NCBI GenBank assembly: GCA_016795155.1
Contig: JAEUIE010000032.1
Span: forward strand, 62,001 to 126,000
DNA length: 64,000 bases
Source: Planctomycetia bacterium
GTDB taxonomy: Bacteria > Planctomycetota > Planctomycetia > Gemmatales > HRBIN36
Reading direction: 5' to 3'
The position numbers and the translations under genes are program-made. The notes beneath the pieces are model-generated. The model did no database searches and was not told the DNA's origin. It saw only the letters and a list, made by a program, of their open reading frames with translations. Position 1 is the stretch's first letter, and the number at the start of each line of letters is the position of its first letter. This document shows positions 48,626-57,703 of the stretch, in pieces.

Positions 48626-48695
48626 GAACCCTTGATGCCCTTGCGGGCATATCGGTTTTCGAGACCGACGCATTCAACCGCTCTGCCACCTCTCC
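48609..48695 (-). tRNA. tRNA-Ser (CGA anticodon)
   Basis: The minus strand folds as a type II tRNA of 87 bases: acceptor GGAGAGG/CCTCTCC, anticodon arm TCGGT-CTCGAAA-ACCGA (anticodon CGA), a long variable arm (TGCCC-GCAA-GGGCA) and T arm AAGGG-TTCGAAT-CCCTT. The discriminator is G and CCA is not encoded. It lies 7 bases after the panD stop on the same strand and may share its transcript. It is the target of the integrated element. Confidence 0.95.
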
Positions 48696-48702
48696 AATTC
48701 CT

Positions 48703-49065
48703 CTAACCACCCGGTGATGTGGTGGTAATGCGTTCCAGTTTATTGTTTTGACCCACCATGGCGACCTTGGGTTCAATAGGCTTGTCGCTTTGGGCAAAAG
48801 CCATGATGATCAATTTGTCACCAATTTCAGCCAAACGGGCTGCTCCACCATTCAGAGTGCATTCACCCGGTTTTCCACCAGGTAACACGTAGGTGATGAA
48901 TCGTTCGCCATTTTCCACGTTTACCACCTGTACTGCTTCATTGACTTGAATGCCCGATGCCTGCAGGAACTCTGGTCCAAGCGTGACTGAACCGACGTAA
49001 TTGACGTTCTTGTCAGTCAGGCGGATGTTGTGAATTTTTCCCAGTAAATACGTTCGTAACAGCAT
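48703..49065 (-). CDS. panD: Aspartate 1-decarboxylase
   Basis: This 120-residue PanD precursor is full length. The self-cleavage site is the Gly-Ser in NVNYVGSVTLGPEFLQASG. Cleavage makes the pyruvoyl cofactor used to convert aspartate to beta-alanine for pantothenate synthesis. The family features GERFITYVLPGGKPGECTLNGGAARL and GDKLIIMAFA are intact. ATG 49063-49065 has a GAGG site upstream. No other pan gene is nearby. Confidence 0.95.
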   Translation of the reverse strand: MLLRTYLLGKIHNIRLTDKNVNYVGSVTLGPEFLQASGIQVNEAVQVVNVENGERFITYVLPGGKPGECTLNGGAARLAEIGDKLIIMAFAQSDKPIEPKVAMVGQNNKLERITTTSPGG

Positions 49066-49130
49066 GGTTTCGCAGCCTCGTATTCGTTGGGCTAACTTAC
49101 TGAAGGTTGCATAACAGGCCAGTCTGAAGA

Positions 49131-51293
49131 CTACTTACTGCTGGTCAAAGGCTTACCTTCTTCGAGAAATGTTTCTTGAAGCGTGAGGCCGAGAATAGTC
49201 GCCTGCTCTCGCCTTGCGAGTATTTCCCATGGTGTGCCGGGGTGTTCCTTGATGATCCTGTTCAATATTTTCTGTCGTTCGGAATCATAGGTGCGAGTTT
49301 CTTTCTGTTCCAGTTTGCGTTGTGGAACAATAATCCAGCCATTATGATTTTTGGCATCTTTGATTTTGGGTGTGTCCTTCCTGAGTTTGTTGCCAAGGAC
49401 AAAGCTGTATTCCTGCACATGAGCCAGTTGAGCGAGGAGCCGGGCCTGGGTGAAATCGAAGTGAGCCTGCCAGCGGGGGGAAGGTTCCTCGTCACGTTTT
49501 TCAGACAGTTTTTTCATCTCCTCCAGAATGTCAGACAATTCAGCGGTGACAAATGCAGGTGTTTCCTGCTCCTTTACCATTTTCTTTTTGAATGCAGTTT
49601 CGTCGCTCTCTTCTACAAAACGGGTTTTGAAAGATTTCATCGAACGATCAATTGCCCGGATGGCTTTCACTGTCATGGCTCGCAAAGGCCATTGGTTCAG
49701 CTTTTCTGACAGTTCTTTGGCAGACTGGTAGTCGGGCTTATATTTAGCAAATAGTGCCTGCTTCAGGGGTGGGAAACTGCTCGGACTGATCCTGCGAGTC
49801 GGGTCACTTTCAATTCCCGCCTCTTGGATTACCATGGACAATTCCTGCCCATTTACCAGATCCGATTTATTCGTTGGCACTACCAGTTTGACAGCAGGTA
49901 AATTCTCATGAAGCGTTACCGGTGTAGCTTCCGTCGGTTTTTCCTTGCCCAGAAGTTGCGGAGTCTGAACAAGCTCTCTATCTTTCAGATACTTTGCAGT
50001 GTCCGTGCTAACTTGTTTCGCAAGCAGAACCAATGGCAAACTACTTGTTTTCAGTGCAGGGTCTTTATCGATCAACTTCCAGTTGCGCTCAATACTAAGG
50101 GTTGCCAATTGGCAGATGGTATCCATGAAGACAGTTCCATTCTGCCCGGAACTGTTGATGCCATACGAAAACTGCCCAGCCTGGCAGGGTATCCAAACTT
50201 GAACTCCGTCTGGCATGTTTCTAAGCTCCACATGCATTTCTTCAATCAATGGACCGCTGGCAAGTCGAATCATTCCTGCTTCCGGATCGTTCTGAGCAAT
50301 ATCCAGAATGAGCAGTTTCTGACGTGCCGGGCAATTCGCCAATTTCTCATAGAGCCAACTCAACGGAATCATATTGTTGCTCAGGCGGGCATCTCGTTCA
50401 GCATCAGGCTTGGCGCCTTCGAGAGGCAATTCACCATCGACAGGGATCAGGTATGTTTTGCCACCAAGATAACAGGCATGCACGCAGAGAGTCAGCACGA
50501 CTCTCTGAGCAGGCAGGCTACCTGACAGAAATTCGCTGATGGTAGCTTGTATAGTTTCTTTCGTTGGAACTGCTGGCTGGTGATCATCCACATCGCTAAG
50601 CACCATTACCTGTTCGCGTGGGAAAGACAACTCGGTTACAAGTACCCGTCGCAGGTTGATCAGCCCCAGAGGATCTTTCTGGAATGAGCGTTCGGCACGA
50701 TATCCTGGGTTGAGCGGGTTCAAATAGAGGTAGTTTCGAATGCCGATCAATAAAGCCCGTCCGGGGTAAGGTGCCGGTATGCGTGCAAGATTACGACGGT
50801 TTTTCCGGGCTGGCGATGAGTCCTGAAGCTGAGTCAAATCCCCTGATCGTTCATCCAGTTTTTCCTTTGTGGTGATCAACAATGACGACTGCGGTTCATT
50901 CTTGCTTGCTTGAGCTTGTGACGTCGCCTGGTTCATCCAGGCAAAGATTTTGTCTTTGAATACCACAAAACCAGTGGTGATGGCTCCAATAGCAATCACC
51001 ACCATAGTGAGAAAAATGTAAGTACTGCTTCGTTGTTGCCGTACCATCCGGCTGGAGTAGGGTATCACTTCGTCAGCTTGCTTGCCCTCTTTTTTCGCAT
51101 TTTGTAGGGGTGCTTTAGACACTCCCGCTTTTCGAACAAGCTCATTCATTTCCGGAGAATTTTTACGATCTGAAGCAGCCATGAAAGTCTTGGAGCAACC
51201 TTTGCAACGAACGGTGCGGCCCAGTAACTCCGAAGGTATTTTGAGAGCCTTTTGACAATGAGGGCACTGCGATGTAACGATTGCACTAGCCAT
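49131..51293 (-). CDS. Zinc-ribbon, membrane, caspase-fold protein lacking the catalytic Cys
   Basis: This 720-residue protein has an N-terminal MJ0042-type zinc ribbon (CPHCQKALKI...RCKGCSKTF), one membrane helix (STYIFLTMVVIAIGAITTGFVVF) and a caspase/peptidase C14-like domain (about 180-400: RALLIGIRNYLYLNP, VVLTLCVHACYLGGKTYLIPV). A helical C-terminal half of about 300 residues follows. The His of the caspase dyad is present (CVHA), but the Cys segment usually read as LDVCR is LDIAQ, so the nucleophile is Ala. It is therefore probably a pseudo-protease. Such caspase-family membrane proteins are frequent in Planctomycetes. Its function is unknown. Confidence 0.8.
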   Translation of the reverse strand: MASAIVTSQCPHCQKALKIPSELLGRTVRCKGCSKTFMAASDRKNSPEMNELVRKAGVSKAPLQNAKKEGKQADEVIPYSSRMVRQQRSSTYIFLTMVVIAIGAITTGFVVFKDKIFAWMNQATSQAQASKNEPQSSLLITTKEKLDERSGDLTQLQDSSPARKNRRNLARIPAPYPGRALLIGIRNYLYLNPLNPGYRAERSFQKDPLGLINLRRVLVTELSFPREQVMVLSDVDDHQPAVPTKETIQATISEFLSGSLPAQRVVLTLCVHACYLGGKTYLIPVDGELPLEGAKPDAERDARLSNNMIPLSWLYEKLANCPARQKLLILDIAQNDPEAGMIRLASGPLIEEMHVELRNMPDGVQVWIPCQAGQFSYGINSSGQNGTVFMDTICQLATLSIERNWKLIDKDPALKTSSLPLVLLAKQVSTDTAKYLKDRELVQTPQLLGKEKPTEATPVTLHENLPAVKLVVPTNKSDLVNGQELSMVIQEAGIESDPTRRISPSSFPPLKQALFAKYKPDYQSAKELSEKLNQWPLRAMTVKAIRAIDRSMKSFKTRFVEESDETAFKKKMVKEQETPAFVTAELSDILEEMKKLSEKRDEEPSPRWQAHFDFTQARLLAQLAHVQEYSFVLGNKLRKDTPKIKDAKNHNGWIIVPQRKLEQKETRTYDSERQKILNRIIKEHPGTPWEILARREQATILGLTLQETFLEEGKPLTSSK

Positions 51294-51345
51294 AAATCAT
51301 ATCCTGAATGTTCAGATTGTTATCTTAACATAGACTGTAGTTGGC

Positions 51346-52299
51346 ATGGAAAAAATATGCAGTACTATGATTCGCCATACATGGGATCGAACAGCCTGGC
51401 AGACTGCACGCGAAACTCATCAGCAGCGGGTTCAATTCTGGATTAACGATAGAGTGGAGCGAAGTCTTCGCAACGAAAAGCATCCAGTCTACGATTTCCT
51501 ATTCGAATATTACACGTTCAGGCCAAGTCATCTGGGCCGATTTTCCCCTGGAATGGGTGTTCTGATTCAAGGCGTGCCAGCGGAAAGTCTGGATTGGTCA
51601 ACATATTATCAACCGGTAGATGGTGGCATTGCTATTACTGCCGATACATTTCCCGTCAAAAGGCTGCCTCTGGTGCGCTGGGGCGTCCGTTTTCTGGAAC
51701 AGACGCTGGAACGTCCGCCCGTATGGCACTGTTTTGGATTGCACGAATGGGCCATGGTCTATCGAGCCATGAAAGGCCGGCACGAACAGGTTCCGTTGCG
51801 TCTCAGCAGCGATGAGATCGCTCGATTAGTTGAAGAGAATCAGCTTTGCTGTACCCATTTCGACGCTTACCGGTTTTTCACACCGGAAGCGAAGCCGCTT
51901 AATCGAATGCAACTCAACCGGCTGAGTCTCAATGACTATGATCAGCCGGGCTGTATCCACGTCAACATGGACTTGTACAAGTGGGCGTTTCACCTGGCTC
52001 CGTTCATCAGCAGTGAGTTGATTGCAGACGCATTTGAGCTGGCTGTTGCTGCTCGTGAAGTGGATATGCGAGCGAGCCCCTATGACCTGAAGCAGTTTGG
52101 CTTTGAGCCGATTTGCATTGAAACGAAAGCCGGACGTGAAGAATATGTCAGAAATCAGCGCATGATTTCAGAACGCGGCATACCGGTTCGCCGGAGATTG
52201 CTGGAAGCCTATCGTTACATTGAACGCGGAGTAACGGCATTGACATCACAATTGTCTATTCAAGGTGCAACCGTTTTTTCCACGTCGATCAACTCGTGA
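51346..52299 (+). CDS. Conserved protein of unknown function
   Basis: This 317-residue soluble protein has well-conserved-looking blocks: HPVYDFLFEYYTFRPSHLGR, WHCFGLHEWAMVYRA and THFDAYRFFTPEAKPLNRMQ. Related proteins in Actinobacteria and Planctomycetes are, to my memory, sometimes labelled 3-methyladenine DNA glycosylase, but no glycosylase motif is visible, so that name is not adopted. The start may also be ATG 51367; neither has a strong ribosome-binding site. Its last 40 bases overlap the end of the convergent CDF transporter gene. Confidence 0.75.
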   Translation: MEKICSTMIRHTWDRTAWQTARETHQQRVQFWINDRVERSLRNEKHPVYDFLFEYYTFRPSHLGRFSPGMGVLIQGVPAESLDWSTYYQPVDGGIAITADTFPVKRLPLVRWGVRFLEQTLERPPVWHCFGLHEWAMVYRAMKGRHEQVPLRLSSDEIARLVEENQLCCTHFDAYRFFTPEAKPLNRMQLNRLSLNDYDQPGCIHVNMDLYKWAFHLAPFISSELIADAFELAVAAREVDMRASPYDLKQFGFEPICIETKAGREEYVRNQRMISERGIPVRRRLLEAYRYIERGVTALTSQLSIQGATVFSTSINS

Positions 52300-53195
52300 T
52301 CGCCCCATGATTCTGCTGCCTCGATGGGTTCGAGGTGAATGGTGACATCTCGCTGAGGATCGGCTTGCAGAAGTGATAGCTCCAGGTCATGCGCAAACTG
52401 ATGGGCGTCAAGCAAAGTCATGCTGCCCGGCACCAGTAGATGAAATTCAATCAGTCTGCGAGTTCCTGCAGTGCGAGTTCGCAAGGCATGAAATGTCATG
52501 CCTTCTTTGAGTTGCTGCTGGATATTTCGCCGCAATTCATTCAGTTCTGGAACGGGCCAGGCTCGATCCATTAATCCATCAAAGGAACGTCGGATCAGCA
52601 GTAAGCCTGTGGCCAGGATGTGCAATGCTACCAGTATCGCCACGATAGCATCAAGCCAGACCCAGCCCGTCAACCATACCAGCGTCAAAGCTGCAATGAC
52701 TGCCAGGGATGTATAGACATCCGTCATAAGGTGACGTCCATCCGCTTCAAGAACAATGGATCGATGCCGTTTGCCTTCCCGAAGCAGAAAGTAGGCAGCC
52801 AGGAAATTAACTAGGGAAGCGGCGACGCTGCACAGCAATCCCAAGTCGAGGTGTACCAGTTGGTGAGGTGCTAGCAGATGTTGAACGGCTTGCCAGCAAA
52901 TGGTAACGGAGGCAAACAGAATCAACATGCCTTCCAGACCACTGGAGAAGTAGGCAATTTTTTCATGACCATAGGTGTGTTCTGCATCGGGTGGGCGGGA
53001 AGCATACCACAGAGCCACCAGTGCAAGGGAACTGGCAACCAGGTTTATCACTGATTCCATCGCATCAGACAATAAGCCGACCGAACCGGAAATGAACCAT
53101 GCTGCAAATTTCAGCAAGATGGTTAGCACTGCAGCCATGATGGAGAGATAAACAGGCCAGCGGGGTGGTTGCACGCGAACAGGCATGCTGGACAT
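52260..53195 (-). CDS. CDF-family divalent metal transporter
   Basis: This 311-residue protein has about six helices and the CDF metal sites: GLLSDAMESVINLVASSLAL in helix 2 and DGRHLMTDVYTSLAVI in helix 5. The PPDAEHTYGHEKIAYFSSGL signature lies between helices 2 and 3, and a C-terminal cytoplasmic domain follows. It exports a divalent metal such as Zn, Fe or Mn. The start codon shares one base with the RND permease stop, so translation is coupled. Confidence 0.92.
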   Translation of the reverse strand: MSSMPVRVQPPRWPVYLSIMAAVLTILLKFAAWFISGSVGLLSDAMESVINLVASSLALVALWYASRPPDAEHTYGHEKIAYFSSGLEGMLILFASVTICWQAVQHLLAPHQLVHLDLGLLCSVAASLVNFLAAYFLLREGKRHRSIVLEADGRHLMTDVYTSLAVIAALTLVWLTGWVWLDAIVAILVALHILATGLLLIRRSFDGLMDRAWPVPELNELRRNIQQQLKEGMTFHALRTRTAGTRRLIEFHLLVPGSMTLLDAHQFAHDLELSLLQADPQRDVTIHLEPIEAAESWGDHELIDVEKTVAP

Positions 53196-56100
53196 TATGC
53201 TTTACCTTCTTCATCGTAATTCCACTGTCTGCGGAACCACGTGCCAACATGATCCAGCTGAACATAAAGTACCGGCACGTAAAAGAGCGTTACCAGTGTG
53301 GAAAGGACAATACCACCGATGATGGCCAGTGCCAGCGGGGCACGCGTTTCCGCACCAGCTCCCAGACCGTATGCCATGGGTACTGCACCTGCAATGGTAG
53401 CCAGCGAGGTCATCAGAATCGGTCTTATACGCATCACACAGGCTTGATGCATGGCTTCTTCCGCGCTCATTTTGTCTGTTACACCCAACTCTCCATTCTC
53501 CAGAGGTTTTGAATCAGCGTCCAGTTCATGTCCACAGGCACTGCCTCTACGCACCTGACTGGCAAAATCGACCAGAACAATGGAATTTTTCTTTACCAGG
53601 CCAGCCAGCAGTACCAGGCCGATCATGCTCATAAGATTGAGCGTATCTCCGGTATACCAGAGTGTCGCCAGTGCTCCTGTCACGCCAAAGGGAACAGCCA
53701 TCAGAACGGTAAACGGATGCACAAATGAATTGAACTGCACCCCCAGAATCATATACGCCACGACGAAGCCGAGAATCAATGCCCACCAAAGGCTTTTCAT
53801 GGTCTGCTGCATAACCTGAGCATTGCCGAGTGGGACAATGAAATAGCTGCTTGGTAATTCCAGCTCCAGCCTGACTTCTTCCGCAATTTCCCTGCATCGT
53901 CCTAGTGCTTCGCCCTGCGATACACCAGGCGACATGTTGGCGCTCAATTCAATCTTGCGTCGTCGGTTGTATCGATTGATTACAGGCAGCGTCGATTTCA
54001 TCTCTGTGGTGACCACATCACTCAGTGGTATCAGGTTGCCGGACTCGGTCTTCAGGTGTACCAGTTTGAGTTGATCAGGACTGGCTCGCTGTGTCTCCAG
54101 AAAGCGAATACGGACATCATATCGATGATCGTCATCGGTAAATCGCCCCACACGCAGGCCGCCGATGGCGGCATTAATGGTAAATCCCAGGCGTTGCATG
54201 GGGATACCCAATTGCTCTGCTTTTTCGCGTTCCGGGATGATGTGTAATTCCGGCATGCCGGGGCGATAATCAGTGTTAACATCATTGATGAGCGTGGTGT
54301 CAGTCATTCTTTCCCTGATACGTTCAGCGAATCGAATGACTTTCTCCCAGTCCGGTCCCTGTACTGCGAAATTCACGGGATAGCCACGTGTGGCTGCGAA
54401 ACCCTGTGTTGACAAATCCAGCACGACTGCTTTCATGCCAACAATACCACCCAAACGTTTGCGTACTTCGTTAATTACCTGCGTTTGCGTCATGCCACGC
54501 ATATCCTTAGGCATCAGACGACAGAAGATGGTACCTTCACTGATCAACTGCCCGGGGCGAATCGAAACAGCTGCAAACATGGTTGCCAGAATCTCCCGAC
54601 CTACTGGATCACGCAGTTGAATCAGAACATCTTCCGCTTTTTTCAACATTTCATCGACATAATCGATGCTGCTGCCTACCGGACAAATCACCGTGCATAC
54701 AAAACGAGATTGATCTTCGCTGGGCACCAGTTCCATACCGATAGGTTTCATGATCAGTGTTTCTTTCCCCAGCCAAGAAGAGAGTGGAGCAGGCAAGGGG
54801 ATTTCTACGCCGATAAGGAAAAGTGCAGCAGATCCGGCAATGAGCAGACTGATGATGGTCACCAGCCATTTCAGTTTTAATGCCCATGAGATCAGCCAAC
54901 CGTAAACAGAAGTGATTCCGCGCATCAACCAGTTGATGGGACGAATTAGTATTGGTTCGATGATGCACCGATCCAATACCCAGTACAGGAATCGAATGGG
55001 ATAGATCAGAGTAAGCAACAGTCCAGCTTTTGCGAAAGGTAGCCTGTATGGCATGGCTCGGCTATGCTCACGAATATCCAGAAACCGCGAGCATAACATC
55101 GGTGTAATGGTCAACGATGTGAGTAATGACAGCAGAACAGCAACCGTAACCGTGATGGCAAATTGATAAAAGAAAGCGCCAATGGCGCCTTCCAGAAATG
55201 CCACGGGGATAAAAATGGCTGCAATGGAAAAGGTGGCAGCACTGGCAGCAAAGGTAATTTCTCTCGCCCCAATCCAGGCTGCCTGCATGCGATTGACTCT
55301 TTCCTTTTCGCGATCTGCCGCACGCTTCTGCTGTTCACGAAGTCGATAGATATTTTCAAGCACTAATATGGCATCATCGACTACCACACCAACGGATAAC
55401 GACAACCCGAGCAGCGTCATGAAGTTGACGGTAAAACCCAGATAACGAATGACCATGAAGGTGCCAATGAGCGAGATTGGTATGGAAAGGCAAACATTGA
55501 TGGTGGTTCCCAGTGATCCAAGAAAACAGTAAGTAACCACCGCTGTCAGCAATACGCCAATCAGCAATGTTTCTTTTACTTCTGCGATGTCGTCTTTAAT
55601 GAACAGGGAAAAATCAGTTGAAACACTCAGGCTCAAATCATCAGGCAGTTTTCGCCTCAGTTCTGGTATTTTTCGTTTTACTTCATCACAGACTTCTACC
55701 ACGTTGGCTCCCGTGGCACGTAGCACGCCAATTCCAACACAGGGTTCTCGGTTGAACCGTGCCAGGCTGCGGCGATCATCCAGTCCATCTTCAATAACCG
55801 ATAGATCGCCAAGTTGAATCACCTGGCCAGTCGAAGATGTTGTGAGTGGTAGTTTTGCAAAATCATCAGTTTTTCTTGCCTCACTCAACACCCGTACCTG
55901 CAGTTCACGCTTGCTGCTTTCCACCGCTCCGGCAGGTTTTTCGACATGTTCCCGTCGCATGGCCTGTACAACATCAACCGCATCCAGCCCGAAGGAATGT
56001 AGTTTGGGAGCATCGAGCCAGACTCGCATGCTTCGACGGCGCATACCGCCGAAGAACACGCCGCCGCAGCCTTTAATGCTCTCGATATGCTGTTTCAGTT

Positions 56101-56575
56101 CATCCTGTACCAGTCGGTTGATTTCCGCAGAAGAACGCGGCCCGTGCACTGTCAGCCAGATGACCGGAAATCGGTTGAAATTTATTTTCGAAATGACCGG
56201 AGGGTCTATGTCGCTGGGCAGGCGATGCATGGCAGCCTGCACCGCATTCTGTACGTCTTTCAATGCTACATCAACATCGCGTCCCAATCGAAAATTCACC
56301 GTAACTGCACTGACACCTTCAGAGGATGAAGATTGAACGTAATCAACAGCTTCCACGCCAAACACTGCATCTTCAATGATCTCGGTGACATCGAGATCCA
56401 TTGATTCGGGACTGGCGCCTTCCCAGAACGTGTTGATGTTAACAACGGGAAAATCAATTTCAGGAAACTGGCTGATTCCCAGCCCCTGATATCCCAGCCA
56501 GCCAAAAACCACCAGAGCCGCTGAGAGCATGATGGCAAACACCGGATTGCGAATGCTCAGATCAGATAGGCTCAT
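53195..56575 (-). CDS. RND-family efflux permease (HAE1-like)
   Basis: This 1126-residue, twelve-helix inner-membrane pump begins LSIRNPVFAIMLSAALVVFG and has the porter-domain signatures. The proton-relay pair is present in helix 4 (VGVVVDDAILVLENIYR). The NFMTLLGLSLSVG and LMSMIGLVLLAGLVKKNSIV segments are typical of the HAE1 multidrug branch. No membrane-fusion adaptor or outer-membrane channel gene is adjacent; the gene is followed only by the CDF transporter. It either recruits parts encoded elsewhere or has another role. Confidence 0.92.
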   Translation of the reverse strand: MSLSDLSIRNPVFAIMLSAALVVFGWLGYQGLGISQFPEIDFPVVNINTFWEGASPESMDLDVTEIIEDAVFGVEAVDYVQSSSSEGVSAVTVNFRLGRDVDVALKDVQNAVQAAMHRLPSDIDPPVISKINFNRFPVIWLTVHGPRSSAEINRLVQDELKQHIESIKGCGGVFFGGMRRRSMRVWLDAPKLHSFGLDAVDVVQAMRREHVEKPAGAVESSKRELQVRVLSEARKTDDFAKLPLTTSSTGQVIQLGDLSVIEDGLDDRRSLARFNREPCVGIGVLRATGANVVEVCDEVKRKIPELRRKLPDDLSLSVSTDFSLFIKDDIAEVKETLLIGVLLTAVVTYCFLGSLGTTINVCLSIPISLIGTFMVIRYLGFTVNFMTLLGLSLSVGVVVDDAILVLENIYRLREQQKRAADREKERVNRMQAAWIGAREITFAASAATFSIAAIFIPVAFLEGAIGAFFYQFAITVTVAVLLSLLTSLTITPMLCSRFLDIREHSRAMPYRLPFAKAGLLLTLIYPIRFLYWVLDRCIIEPILIRPINWLMRGITSVYGWLISWALKLKWLVTIISLLIAGSAALFLIGVEIPLPAPLSSWLGKETLIMKPIGMELVPSEDQSRFVCTVICPVGSSIDYVDEMLKKAEDVLIQLRDPVGREILATMFAAVSIRPGQLISEGTIFCRLMPKDMRGMTQTQVINEVRKRLGGIVGMKAVVLDLSTQGFAATRGYPVNFAVQGPDWEKVIRFAERIRERMTDTTLINDVNTDYRPGMPELHIIPEREKAEQLGIPMQRLGFTINAAIGGLRVGRFTDDDHRYDVRIRFLETQRASPDQLKLVHLKTESGNLIPLSDVVTTEMKSTLPVINRYNRRRKIELSANMSPGVSQGEALGRCREIAEEVRLELELPSSYFIVPLGNAQVMQQTMKSLWWALILGFVVAYMILGVQFNSFVHPFTVLMAVPFGVTGALATLWYTGDTLNLMSMIGLVLLAGLVKKNSIVLVDFASQVRRGSACGHELDADSKPLENGELGVTDKMSAEEAMHQACVMRIRPILMTSLATIAGAVPMAYGLGAGAETRAPLALAIIGGIVLSTLVTLFYVPVLYVQLDHVGTWFRRQWNYDEEGKA

Positions 56576-56696
56576 GCCTGGGAAAGCCTCGTGGGCCAGA
56601 AAGGTGGCACAGGTATTCCTGCCAGTTCAGGCCGACAGAAAGGTCTGTACCACTGCACTATTGCATTGACGAGTAACCTGGCAACCTGCTGGTGAG

Positions 56697-56894
56697 TTAT
56701 TGATTAGAAACGTCTGCCATCAATTGCCTGGCGATCTTGTAAGCGTGTTTAAGTGTGATCACTCTTGCCTCTATCTGTTCAGGTGTGAAATAACGTCCAT
56801 GTTCTGAATGAGGCAGTCCAGCAAGCTCCACGGTTACGGGTAACAACTGCATGAATTCCCGCATGCGCTGCTGCTGTTTTTCTGTATCGTTCAT
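56697..56894 (-). CDS. Small helical protein (65 aa), unknown
   Basis: ATG 56892-56894 has AGGAG about 8 bases upstream, which supports a real gene. The protein is amphipathic and helical (MNDTEKQQQRMREFMQLLPV) with a YFTPEQIEARVITLKHAYKI segment. No Cys, no membrane segment and no recognised family. Confidence 0.65.
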   Translation of the reverse strand: MNDTEKQQQRMREFMQLLPVTVELAGLPHSEHGRYFTPEQIEARVITLKHAYKIARQLMADVSNQ

Positions 56895-57039
56895 GTGCAG
56901 ACTCCTGGTACCTGCATTCAGAGTATCGTACCCAGGATCGGCAAGGAAGAGAAAAAATACTGTTCAACGAAAAAGCCGAGGCAACAACTGCCACGGCTCT
57001 AACAAGATTGCAGTATCGATTAGCTAACAGGGTGAGACG

Positions 57040-57414
57040 TTAATCATCGTCGTCATCCAGATCATCGTCATCCTCATCTTCATCTTCGTCGTCCTCATCG
57101 TCTTCGTCGTCGAGGTCGTCGTCGAATTCTTCATCGTCAAAGTCTTCGTCGTCGAGGTCTTCATCATCGAAGTCGTCATCGAGGTCTTCGAGATCATCAT
57201 CATCGAGGTCTTCGAAGTCGTCATCCTCTTCATCGTCTTCGTCTTCATCGTCTTCGTCTTCTTCGTCTTCATCCTCTTCTTCGTCATCATCATCCTGCTT
57301 GCGGCGACCGGCATAGGTACCAGGAGCTGAACCGCCCGGAGCCAATGTACCAGCTTCGCCAAGAGGCCAAGCCAGAGTGCGACGAACTTGATCCAGAACC
57401 AACGCCATAAGCAT
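57040..57414 (-). CDS. Hyperacidic low-complexity protein
   Basis: This 124-residue protein has a normal, slightly basic N-terminal 38 residues (VLDQVRRTLAWPLGEAG...YAGRRKQ). About 85 residues made almost only of Asp and Glu follow, with Phe or Leu every four to seven positions. GAGGA lies about 8 bases before ATG 57412-57414. The competing frame would be rich in Met, Lys and Thr and is not credible as a protein. The tail would carry a very high negative charge. Possible roles include metal, histone-like-protein or RNA-polymerase binding; none is shown. Confidence 0.7.
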   Translation of the reverse strand: MLMALVLDQVRRTLAWPLGEAGTLAPGGSAPGTYAGRRKQDDDDEEEDEDEEDEDDEDEDDEEDDDFEDLDDDDLEDLDDDFDDEDLDDEDFDDEEFDDDLDDEDDEDDEDEDEDDDDLDDDDD

Positions 57415-57584
57415 GGAATAATCCTCGATGAGCTAACAGTTTCCATCAATGCACAGGAGAAGTATTTCCTAAGTTGCCTTACGCTCCTGCTCAGTGCCAG
57501 TTTCTTGGTTAGTAAGAGTTTCTGTCCTTGTCAAGCCGACGTGGGATAATTCCTATGAAGCGTAGAGTCTGCCTGAACGGGTAA

Positions 57585-57612
57585 TTGAATCATCGCTCCG
57601 GGAATCTATAAT
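57585..57612 (+). promoter_or_regulatory. Sigma70-type promoter for the 57704 gene
   Basis: TTGAAT (57585-57590) and TATAAT (57607-57612) are separated by 16 bases, about 90 bases before the ATG of the next plus-strand gene. The -10 box is a perfect consensus. The remaining bases of the 57415-57703 gap hold nothing recognisable. Confidence 0.6.
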
Positions 57613-57703
57613 ACGCCGGTTGCCAGGGTGGTGTCTGGTGAGATAATAACGGGCACCAGTCCATGGATCAATGATTCACGAGAAAATTGCCCAGGAGCTA
57701 CGG

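Noticed and set aside
51346-52299. 3-methyladenine DNA glycosylase label
   Set aside because: This name is remembered from database entries for related proteins, but no helix-hairpin-helix or other glycosylase motif is visible.
57024-57449. Met/Lys/Thr-rich 141-codon frame antisense-shifted to the acidic gene
   Set aside because: Its composition is a shadow of the GAY/GAR repeat. The acidic frame has the ribosome-binding site and a normal N-terminal region.
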